NCBI GenBank assembly: GCA_960531495.1
Contig: OY482866.1
Coordinates: 15,730,725 to 15,794,724, forward strand
DNA: 64,000 bases
Direction: 5' to 3'
DNA from: Zeus faber
Taxonomy: Eukaryota; Chordata; Actinopteri; Zeiformes; Zeidae
The notes beneath the pieces were generated by a model that was given only the letters and a program-made list of their open reading frames with translations, was not told the origin of the DNA and did no database searches. The translations under genes and the position numbers were made by a program. How positions within the stretch are numbered: the stretch's first letter is position 1; every line of letters starts with the position of its first letter. Positions 10,350 to 20,033 of this stretch are shown here, in pieces.

Positions 10350-10970
10350 TGAAATATAATTTTAAGCTTATTTGTAAGGGAATCAATAAAGATGGCTTTG
10401 TGTTGAGAATGCCACAATTAGAAGCAGATGTGGAAGGCAGGAACGCTGCTCATTCCATCAATCACCGATAGACAAGGAATGCAGAGGTTTCGGGAATCAA
10501 ATCAACCTCATGAAATATATGTTTGTATGAAGACAAGCTATAACACGTTACGATATAATTTGAGTAAGATATGACTTATTTAGATATAATATGAACATAT
10601 AATATGTATTCTGACAATATATATAAGAGCGAATGCATGTCTTGACAGAGAGGCCTCTGTAAAGCAGAGTGAGGGGCCTACTTTGAGTGACCTGTGACCT
10701 CTCTCAGGGGAAGAGTGGGGTCCAAAGTAATTATCTCCATGTAGTGTCTAGATCAGAAAAATAGGAAGGCAAGGAGGAATCAATGCTTTGAGAATAATAT
10801 ATAACATTGTAAACCAAAGAGTTTTTCAGTGTACTCTGCTGACCTCACTCAGACTGGTTATTTCTTAATAAAAAGTCTGTATATCATATATCTGATTGTA
10901 TATCCAACTTACCTTATCAAGTTCTGCCTATTTGTTTAAAGAACCTAAGAGTGGGGTTTTCTCCATGACA
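10350..10970 (+). mobile_element. Solo LTR (621 bp) in the 3' UTR of copy A
   Basis: Begins TGAAATATAA and ends CTCCATGACA, flanked by a 4-bp duplication GTAG (10346-10349 and 10971-10974). Copy B at 29753-29760 shows the unoccupied site with one GTAG, which proves an insertion in A. It holds a TATATAAG box near 10618 and AATAAA at 10867-10872. It is antisense to the gene and falls between the stop codon and the poly(A) signal, so it would be transcribed as part of the A mRNA. Confidence 0.75.
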
Positions 10971-11371
10971 GTAGTAGTTTGAAGGTAAGAGTTATGGCAA
11001 TATTTAGTAGACAGGATGATATTTAATAGACACAAAATGACAGTAACAGTTCAAAGGTACACCAGTAGAACACTGACAGGAAGGCTTCTGAAAGAGACAG
11101 TACCGTCTGACTGTAGGGCCTATATTACCAACAGATTGATACAGTTATGAAGTTTTATTAAATTAACTAGGCCATCTACTTAGCAAAGACAAATTAGTTA
11201 GCCACAGTTGGTGATACATGAATAAGTCAAAGACAGATATTCAGTAAATATAATAATGGGTCTACAGATGAAAATAAGCCTTTTGACCAATTTAGATTGA
11301 TAGAAATGTGGACGTGTGCCGCCTCTGTCCCCCTACTGAATTAAAATTACAAAATTATGTACAGTAACATC

Positions 11372-14300
11372 TCACAAATTGTTCTTGGGGAGAATGTCAG
11401 GACTGGGGTACAGCTGCTGCCTCAGGAAGGTCAAAATCTTCTTCCAACTGTCTTCCTGAGCATCAGCAGCACTTTTTGCCTTTCCTCCAAAAACCGTGAC
11501 GCCTTCAAATCAAACACACACGTTAGTTCATCCTTAAGTAGTAGCATATTACAATTCTTTGACGTTAGACGAATTAAAGAAACATGAAAGATAGTGAACC
11601 ATTCATTTTCCTCCTTCACCATACTGCTGTTTCCTAAACAAAATAATACAAGATCAGGTCTAATGTTCCATTATACTGTAGTAAAACGTATAATTCTTAC
11701 GTTTCTCCGAATTTTCAATAAAAAATGATGTTCTGATTTTAATTTTGGGGGCTGTATAGGGGAGCTCAATGAAATGCCCTGTTTCCAAATATGAAAGAGT
11801 TGTCAGCAGATGCTCGTTGCCCGCATCATGCATCATCTTGGCGATCTGAGGATAAAGCATTGAACAAAAAGCAACCTTGTTCAACCATCATGGCTTCACA
11901 ATAATGCTTAAGAGATGTTGACATATCTTTGTGAGGAAATATTTGAACTCACATCTTCAGCGGACTCCTTAGAAGCTACAGCCTGATCGTCCTCACCATA
12001 AATCAGCAACAGCGGGCATGTAATCCTACCCACCTAGATAAGAAGTAGTAGTAGTCCTTAAAAGTATTCCACTTTTGCTTAACAACAGTATACATTTACA
12101 TACATATATATGTACACTGCCTTTGACGCAGTTAACCCCCAAATTCTTCTCCCTATCTGAGACTGGAATTATGGGATCTGTACAGTCCTGGTTTATGTCA
12201 TACTTCGATCTCTCACACCATGTCTCATGGAGAGGATCCCTGTACAGACCTTGCATTCTGGTGTCTCTCAGGGCTCCATACTGGGACCATTGCTGTTCTC
12301 CTTGTAAACTAAATCGCTAGGTTGTGTGTACTCCCTCTGTGGCTCCTCCTATCACTGCCATGCAGATGACACTGAATTCTGTCTGTCCTTTCTTTTCTCC
12401 CTCAGAAACACATCTCTTACAGCACATGTCTTAAGCATGGATGCTTTATAATTTTGTGGAACTTGAAAGTGGAATTTGAGAGATTTCATGGCACACTAGT
12501 GTTGAGTAGTAGTGGTCCTTAACAGTGGTTGAAAAACAATGATGGAATGTCAGTTACTTACATCCAATTTATTTTTCAATATTGGCAGAGTGGTGTCACG
12601 CCATGTTGCCTGGTTCTTCTCGTCAATTTTCATTTTGTGTCCACTGGAGCAGATTTTAGATCCAATATTTTCATGAATTTCAATTCAATACCATCATAAT
12701 GCTTTGTTTGTATTGCTGGCAGTATGAGGCAATACACTTACTAGGCTTGAGCGAGTTCCACAAAAATTTCTGAGACTGAGGTTTTCAAACGAGGGTAGTG
12801 GAGTCCACTGATGCACACACAGCATCGAGGCTGGAATGAAACAAGAACATAATCAAACCAAGCATTGAATTTGTTAATGAAATAACTTTTTTGTCGAGGT
12901 TTGAAGAGGACAAATATTTACTCTGTCATTTGTTGTTTTTAGAGTGGTTGGGAGAAACCGGTGTTAACCGGTAAAACCGGGTTTTACAAACTTTACAGAT
13001 TGCTACACAATATTGATGGAGCATGAAGCATCACGGTATGGTGGCTGTTATGATGTTGGGACACACACCGGGTTACTCAAAGCATCAACATTTTCAATCC
13101 TAAAATGTTTCTATGATGCATCTTAAAATCTGTAGAAGTGGGGTATACAGTGTAGTTTAATGTATATTTAGCCAACACAGAGAGCTACTGTATTTCCCAA
13201 ATGCTTAAATATGTGACTGTGGGTTTCTGAGGGTTACGTACACGGATATTCATTGTCTTAGCTGCTATATTGAGTGCCACAGTCCCACCCAGGGAACTGC
13301 CGACCACTCCAACTCTGTCTTTGATCACCAGAGGGTGTTCTTGAATAAGACGAAATGCTCTCTGAATGGACAATGAAAGATAAGAGGGATAAAAATAGAT
13401 GATAATGAGGGAATAAAATTAGCAACACAATGTAGTACTTAATTCACAGTTCACACACTTGTACTTTTGATCCACACAATATTTCAACATACTGAAATAA
13501 CACCTGCACGTAAGCTGGCACGACTTAAGAAAGGTAAAAACTGCACTGCACCTCAAAATACTCTAACGTTGCATCAACTTTATTGGTGGACATGTATTGC
13601 ACCACCAAAGAAGCAAAACCATTGGATGCAAGCAAAGAAGAACGGGTCTCTTCCAGACCACCACGTGCTCCCCATAAATCCATGATCCCAGGAAAAGGTC
13701 CTGGACCTGAGATGGAAAAAAACATGTTTTAAATGAACAGACATTGCCATGCATGTAAACAAATCTTTCGTAAAAAAAAAAAAAGTAATAATGAAATAAA
13801 ACATCTTGATGAAGTGCTCAGTGAGTGTATATGGGTTGTTTTGTTGATGACAGCATACCTGGGGGTACAAAAAGAGTGGCTGTTATTCCATTTTCTCTAA
13901 TGTCGATCCTCCTTACACCCGGTGCCATTAAAAATCTCTCTGTGACCACAGAGGCCATGCAACACTGCTCTCTGAAGCCTTTCATTATATGGTCTTTATA
14001 CACTGAGATGAATATCACCTTTGGGATGGTGACATCCTGAAACCTAAACCTGAGGGGTGAAAATGCTAAATTAAAATGGGAAAAATATTTTTTGTTAATG
14101 TTTAATTTAATGGATCTATAGCTTGTGGGAACTGCCATGGTTGTCACGTTACTTAATGCCACTCATAGTTCCTTCCACGGTACGCATACTCCACAGCAAG
14201 CCCATTGGTTCTTTTCCTGTGTAGGTTCCCCCGACACTTGCATCCTCAGAAACTAAAACATTAATTTCAAACAGTTAACATAATATTTGGAGATGTTTGG

Positions 14301-14957
14301 AGAACAGTGGAACAGTGTTTTTTTAAATGAATTGGAATATAAGTGTACAATAAAATGCTTAAATTACATGTTTCCTCTCAGCAATTTACACCATTAAAAA
14401 ATGTATGAAAACACAGAAGAAACAACGATTTATGCAATTGTAAAGTTTTAAATGTAAACCGCATAATTTAACCAAAATTGAAAGCTGTACAATTCAATTT
14501 CAAACAGTTAATCAAATGTTTTAGAGAATTTTGGAAACTGTTTTTTATTATTTGATGATTATAATTAGAATGTTAATTTTAAGCATTATTTGACTTTGTT
14601 GTTTGTTTTCACACTTTGTTCAATGCTTGTTTGCTGCCGTGCCTTGTCTAGTGTTGTTGCATTCAGCAAATAATCTGCAGGTAAACAGTCTTAAAAATAT
14701 TCTTGAAGCTGATCCACCGCAGTGTTCAATTGAGAGCTGAACCCACCGTTAACTGCTCCGTCATCATTGCTGAAATAGTGGCCAAATGCCTCCCAGTAGA
14801 ATTTGTCTTCAGACGGGTAAAACGAGTGCAGAGTAACGGGAAACCTGGGAGGCAAATTTTCCACCACTATCTTGAATTTCTCATCTATTTGTCCTCTTGC
14901 AGGGAAGACGGAGAGAATTGGGTGGACAGCTGTGGTTGAGGAAGATCTACGGAACAT
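11372..14957 (-). CDS. Acyl-CoA thioesterase / BAAT family protein, copy A
   Basis: Probably hydrolyses an acyl-CoA, or moves its acyl group to an amino acid; substrate and compartment are unknown. Ten coding exons (minus strand): 14957-14747, 14252-14153, 14049-13859, 13706-13552, 13361-13242, 12830-12742, 12643-12562, 12033-11953, 11845-11701, 11502-11372. All junctions are GT-AG, phases agree, and the sum is 1305 nt (434 residues), close to the roughly 420 of the family. Residues about 12-140 are the Acyl-CoA thioesterase/BAAT N-terminal domain (ILSVFPARG, EDKFYWEAFGHY, GGTYTGKEPMGLLW). An alpha/beta hydrolase follows: GSSLG with nucleophile Ser242, GEDDQ with Asp332, TGHFIELPY with His367. 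Ser rather than Cys favours thioesterase over BAAT. The C-terminus (KNNL) is not a clear PTS1. The Met was chosen because MFRRSSSTT is shared with copy B, but an upstream first exon is possible. Confidence 0.88.
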
Positions 14958-15074
14958 ATAAAAAGCATTTTTTTGGCATATTATAATAATCTAAATATAT
15001 ATGACAACAGTCATAGCAACTATAGCAATAAAATGATGCTTGAATTGTGCTTTCATATTGTTGACTACCCGTCT

Positions 15075-15560
15075 GATTCAAATTCTTCCTGATTGCTGAA
15101 TACCAAGGGTCGACTCATCACTACAGTGATCCAGATACCTGTAGTATCTGGATCACTGTATGATTGGAGTATTCCCGAACGCTCGCTAGGAATGAGTGAC
15201 GTTAACCCACGATTGCGTCAAAAACTTGCTGTTGAGGCTGAAACGGTTCTCTTAGCCTGGTTACATACCCCAGGCAAGCTACAACACGCAAACACAGGGA
15301 CGTGACAACACATGTTTCGGGGCCCAGTCAGAGTCATAAACAGCTAATCCACAAGGGGCGCAAAAGACACTAATTTGGTCGGAGGAAGCGTCGAACGATG
15401 AAAAAAAGAGAAGATGGTCAAGACGTCCTTTAAATACAACAAGAACCTAGAATAAAATAATTAATAAATGTATCAAAATACGGTTATTTACTCAAAACCA
15501 AAATACTATTTCAATTTATAAGACGACAGACATATATTGAAAATGTGTGCATGCACAAGA
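15075..15560 (-). promoter_or_regulatory. 5' flank of copy A, a repeated unit
   Basis: The probable promoter/5' UTR region of gene A. Parts recur at about 17.48-17.64, 36.69-37.18, 38.94-39.07, 43.34-43.64, 50.10-50.20 and 55.16-55.39 kb. Recognisable markers are GAATGAGTG after CTCGCTAG, TACGTACCCC-like sequence, AATCCACAAGGGG and GATGGTCAAGACGTCC. I cannot define a TATA box or transcription start. The repetition shows that the gene's 5' end was duplicated several times. Confidence 0.5.
15123..15159. repeat. Perfect 16-bp inverted repeat, copy A only
   Basis: ACAGTGATCCAGATAC and its exact reverse complement are separated by CTGTA. At the matching place in copy B (about 36750-36775) only the left arm exists, so the right arm is an added, templated copy. 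Confidence 0.9.
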
Positions 15561-16840
15561 TTAACGGCGTTGCCCTTTCAGTGAATATTTTCCATTAAAC
15601 AACTACTTCTTTGCTGGTGTCATTTGTTGAGTAGTACTAGATTTATATTGTCACCTCTATGGGACATGCAAGGAATTGCACCACACGTATGGTAGTGTTT
15701 CAAAATCCGAAGGCACACATTAGCTACGTGAGAATGCGAGAAAAGCCCCTCCTGCGTAGTTCTTTGCGTGCATTATCTTATGTAGGGTATGTGACAGGCT
15801 GGAACTGAAATGCTTTATTTGAAATAATATATATGAATAAAATAACAAAGAAAAGAAAGAAAAAAAACGCAACGCTGCAGCTATTAATAAATACAGAGAA
15901 CAAATTGCTGAAATGGGTACTATTTTGGGAGTCAAAATACATGCCGAAATATACACAAAATAGTTTATTGGTATAGTATATTAGCATATATAGTATATTA
16001 TAGTGTAATTTGTGATTTAAATGTATATATAAATGTACATAAAAATATACTTATATATAAAATATAATATATTAAATGCATGAAATTGCAATGCAATATT
16101 TTGACGGAATTAACAGCGTAATACAATACTTTGAGTACAAATACAAAAGCAGACTTCCATTCATTGTTTTGTCTGTTTCAAAAAGTGTGCATCAGCTCCA
16201 GCCTCCCCTCTGTCATTGTTGCTTTACCTGTTGATGCTGACAGCAAGTGCACATGCTGGGAAGCGTGAAGTCCGTAAGTGGCTCGACATCATACAGGCGT
16301 TAGTCGGTTTAGGTGAAAAGAATCCCTCTGTTCATCATGGAGAAGTGAGATTTTTCTGTGGTTCTGCATTGTTTTTATGGGTTAAGAAACAATGAACCAT
16401 CTGGAGGGGGGGTTATTTCATACTTTGGACCAATACCGAGCCTCAGTTCATAAGGCTGGGCCTGACACAGGGACTAACAGTATTTGGGTTGGCTGGAGGG
16501 CAAGAGGAACGGAGAAGAATCTGGCTAATTTAATTTCAAACAGTAAATTAAATGTTTGGAGAACATTGGAAACTGTTTTTTATTAAATAATGAATTTCAT
16601 TAGAATGTTTATTTTAAGCATATTTGACTTTGTTGCTTGATTTCAACACATTCTTCAGTGCTTGCCTGCTGCTGTGGATTGTCTTGATTGTGTGCATCCG
16701 ACAAATAACCTGCAGGTAAACCGTCTTAAAATATTCCTCATGCCGATCGACTGGTGTGCTAATTTTTGCTTTAAAAAAGACCGCTCGAGAACTTATAGAC
16801 CTCAGATCAACATTATCTAGAACTGGATGAATCCTAAATA
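15561..16840. other. AT-rich upstream region of block A
   Basis: No gene recognised. 15590-15990 and 16200-16500 align by eye with 37190-37590 and 37745-38045 of block B. The remainder is AT-rich single-copy-like sequence. Confidence 0.6.
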
Positions 16841-16871
<31 letters not shown>

Positions 16872-16893
16872 GTAAAAATAATAATAATAATTT
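16841..16893. repeat. (AAT)n microsatellite
   Basis: About 50 bp of AAT with a few interruptions, followed by TTTATTTATATAGC. That is the arrangement of a short LINE/SINE 3' tail. A similar tail is at 43722-43770. Confidence 0.9.
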
Positions 16894-17009
16894 TATTTAT
16901 ATAGCTTCTTTAAAAACATTGTTTACAACTTCTACAATTTTCCACCATAATTTGATCAGAATGTTTTGCTGCCGTGTCTTGTCTTGTTTCTTTGCATTCA
17001 GGAGATAGG

Positions 17010-17265
17010 CTTCAGGTGAATGTTCTTCAAATATTCTAAATGCTGATTCACCGCAGTATTCAATTGAGAGCTGAATCCACCGTTAACTGCTCCGTCATCA
17101 TAGCTTAAATAATAATTGGAGATAATATCTGTCTTCACAGGGGTAAAACAAGTGCAGAGTAACTGGAAACCTGGGAGGCAAATTTTCCACCACGATCTTG
17201 AATTACTCATCTATTTGTGTTTTCTTGCAGGGAATACGGAGAGAACTGGGTAGACAGCCCGAGCT
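17010..17265 (-). pseudogene. Decayed extra ACOT/BAAT exon 1 in block A
   Basis: A second exon-1-like segment upstream of gene A. It keeps GTGGTGGAAAATTTGCC, the run to GGAGCAGTTAACG and the following GTGGGT donor. It has a stop where copy A has Lys (GATGAGTAATTC) and lacks the stretch coding for the YWEAFGH part. No further exons follow it. A relic of another family member or of a local duplication. Confidence 0.75.
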
Positions 17266-18397
17266 GTTGTTGAAACACTTTTATTGGTATATTAGCACAA
17301 TAAAAATACATTTGACGACAGCCATAGCAATAAAATTAAGCTTAAATTGAGCAGTAAATTAATTAGTAAATTTGATTGGATTAAATGCAGAGGACCCATT
17401 TCACCGGCCACCATCCGAAGCATGTTGTGTGTGTTTGCATGAATGCGCGCGTTGTAGTGGCGTGCTGTGTGACGATTAAAGATTCTTCTTCTTTAGTATT
17501 CTCTTTGATATTGTTGATCGCCCAGTCTGATTCAAATTTTTCCTGATCGCTAAACACCAGAGGTAAGCTCATCACAATAGTGATCCAGATACCCACGGAG
17601 TATTCCCAAAAGCTTGCAAGGAATGAGTGGCTTTATGATAACAATAACACTGATAATAATAGCTTTATTTATATAGCAACTTCAGATCATGAATTTCAAA
17701 GGCAAAGGAACATTAACAAAAACAATTAAAGTCATTCATTAAATTGTAAAATCAGATAAAGAGACAAAAAGTAAATAAATAACTAGATACAATATGATAA
17801 TAAGACATAAATTAAAAGGAAAATTCTTAATCATAATAATAGTAATAAATAAATAAGTAAAAAATAAAATATATAAAGAAAGGTGGTGGCGTCACGTAAA
17901 ACTAGATCTATAAAAATTGGTTTTGAGAAGTGGTTTAAGAGAAGTCACTTACTCTGCCAGCCAAATCTCCTCAGGCAGGTCATTTCAAAGTCGAGGCCTT
18001 GACAGAAAAGGCACGATCACCAGGATCGCCAGGATCGGAGTGATGTGATGTCGTCTTTTGGAACCGATAAGAAGCCGAGCTGCTGTGTTCTGAACAAATT
18101 GTTGCAGGCAAGAAAGTGACTTTTGGTTGATCACAGAAAGGAGGGAGTTACTGTCGTTTATAACCCCCTGTCTTCTGTGTCTCTGTGCCAGAGGTCCTTG
18201 AAAACCACACCTGGCTGGCGTGTGGTGGTGAAACTGTCACATTGTTGTTCAAAGTTTAGGTCAGAGTCAAAAGACTTACAATTTGTGGACAGTACCAAGG
18301 CCACTCTTAATTTGACTGGTAGAATTTGGGGGAGTGAACAATATGATATCTGATTTTGAATGATTGAGCTGATGAAAATTCTGTGCCATTCCATGGT
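17266..18397. other. Block A flank: repeats, no gene
   Basis: Contains another piece of the 5'-flank unit (about 17480-17640), a short ATAATAATAG tail followed by a TTTATATAGCAAC motif, and 17880-18380, which matches 39400-39800 in block B. No coding exon recognised. Confidence 0.6.
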
Positions 18398-18603
18398 TTT
18401 ACATTAAGTCATTTAGCAGACGCTTTTATCCAAAGCGACTTACAATTGCTCAAACACTGACGGACGCAGCCATCAGGAGCAATTAGGGGTTAATTGTCTT
18501 GCTCAAGGACACTACAGCATGCTAGCAGGAGGAGCCTGGGATTGAACCAGCAACCCTGAGATCACTAGACCACCAGCTCTACCGCCTGAGCTACCATCCC
18601 CAT
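18398..18603 (-). mobile_element. tRNA-derived SINE
   Basis: On the minus strand it starts with a tRNA-like head containing an A box (GTAGCTCAGGCGGTAGAGC) and B box (GGTTCAATCCC). It ends in the common fish 3' domain GTAAGTCGCTTTGGATAAAA then GCGTCTGCTAAATGAC. It is absent at the matching place in block B (about 39812), so it inserted after the duplication. Confidence 0.85.
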
Positions 18604-18624
18604 CTTATACCCCCCCCCCACCAT

Positions 18625-18790
18625 TTTAATTTTTAACCTCTATTTAACCAGGAAGTCCCATAGAGATCAAAAATCTCTTTTACAAGGGAGACCTGGCCAA
18701 GGTAGCAGCCATACAAAATAAACTATATGAAACATGTACATGATATACAAATGAACAATAATACAGAATGACAGCAATTCAAGCACAATG
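18625..18790. repeat. Dispersed repeat tail shared with block B
   Basis: Sequence around AACCAGGAAGTCCCATAGAG and GGGAGACCTGGCCAAGG, found again at 39840-39997. Similarity between blocks A and B stops at the end of this repeat (after CAAGCACAATGG), which marks the right boundary of the recognisable duplication. Confidence 0.7.
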
Positions 18791-19465
18791 GACATGAAAC
18801 ACAAGGCTGAAATTCAACCTAGAGAAGCCGAAAGACCCAAGCCTTGCAGAAGCCTTTCAAACCACCATAGGAGGCAAAACAATGCCGAAACAATGACAAA
18901 CAGTTTTAATGAAGTCATCACGGATGCAGCCAATGAAATACTGGGAAAACTCCGCCAGAAAATAAAACCCTGGGTCACTGAAGAGATTTTAGAACTTTGC
19001 GACAGTAGAAGAAACTTAAAGACTGTCAGACACAGTTCAGGGGCTGATGAGTACAGAAAGGTCAGCAAAGAAACAGTCTTTATTTATCAGTAGTCAAAGT
19101 CCTCACCAGAATCTGCAACAAGATATGGCAGACAGGAGAGTGGCCAACACCATGGACTCAATCCCTCATCATAACTCTACCCAAAAAAGGTAACCTATAA
19201 CTATGCCAGAATTATCTAACAATTAGCCTCATCAGCCATGCCAGCAAAGTGAAAGTCATTCTCAACAGACTAAAACCACAGGCCGAAGAGATCATAGCAG
19301 AAGAACAGGCTGGCCTCCGCACTGGGCGAAGCACAACAGAACAGATTTTCAATCTTCGTGTTCTGTGTGAAAAATAAACACAACGCTAACGAGACATCTA
19401 CCACATATTTGTGGATTTCGAGAAGGCGTTTGACAGAGTCTGGCATGACACTCTTTGGGCCACCA
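18791..19465 (+). mobile_element. LINE fragment with reverse transcriptase start
   Basis: Plus-strand pieces of a non-LTR retrotransposon. 18791-19085 encodes the linker before RT (KIKPWVTEEILELCDSRRNL). After an apparent deletion, 19090-19460 encodes RT (WQTGEWPTPWTQSLIITLPK, EEQAGLRTGRSTTEQIFNL, FVDFEKAFDRVWHDTLW, the last holding the first catalytic Asp). In-frame stops near 19200 and 19370 show it is dead. Clade not assigned. Confidence 0.75.
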
Positions 19466-19469
19466 TGAG

Positions 19470-20031
19470 GAAATATAACAGGCAGGAAACTAACACGTCG
19501 TTCTGTCGATTTTTTGTTTTGCGGGCAAAAATGTGAGTTACGAGGAGGAAGATTGAGGTACGCCGCTGATAGTCGGCCAGAATCCCGTGTCTCACTCATT
19601 CACTTCACATGGTTACCTGACCGTGGAAGCATCTCTTTTTTGTTTTGTGCTCGCGTTTTGTGCTTTTTGTGCAGTTATTTTGCCTTTTTTTTTTCTAACC
19701 ATAGGTCCTAAGAAAGTAAGTGCTGAGAAGAAGAAGCGGATGATGTCCATTGAATTAAAGCATGAAATCATAGAAAAACATGAGTGATTCTCTTCAACAT
19801 TCTCTTTTATTATGTTTTATTATGTTTCTATACAATATTTGTTATTTTTAAATACATTTTTCTTATTTAAAAACATGTAACAAAAAATAATTGGGATGGT
19901 TTTTTGGGGACTGGAACGGATTAATGGCATTTCAAGTAATTTCAATGGGGAAAATTGATTTGCTATACAAGCAGATTGAATTACGAGCTCTGTCACAGAA
20001 CGAATTAAACCCGTAAGTCAAGGTACCACTG
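19470..20031 (+). mobile_element. Tigger/pogo DNA transposon remnant
   Basis: Encodes the very N-terminus of a Tigger/CENP-B-like transposase (GPKKVSAEKKKRMMSIELKH, near 19707-19766) and then a stop, followed directly by 3' non-coding sequence. The right terminal repeat reads CAGTGGTACCTTGACTTACG on the minus strand, ending at 20031 next to TA. Most of the transposase is deleted and no clear left terminus is seen. Confidence 0.75.
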
Positions 20032-20033
20032 TA

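Noticed and set aside
12075..12320. Plus-strand frame at 12.1-12.3 kb and similar short frames within 11.4-14.2 kb
   Set aside because: They lie in introns or antisense to ACOT/BAAT exons and are not kept in the paralogue.
16998..17210. Third working ACOT/BAAT gene starting near 17.2 kb
   Set aside because: Exon 1 has a stop and a deletion, and no downstream exons exist before gene A's own exon 1.
18537..18600. Possible tRNA gene (A and B boxes on the minus strand)
   Set aside because: Followed by the fish SINE 3' domain rather than a terminator; no proper acceptor stem seen.
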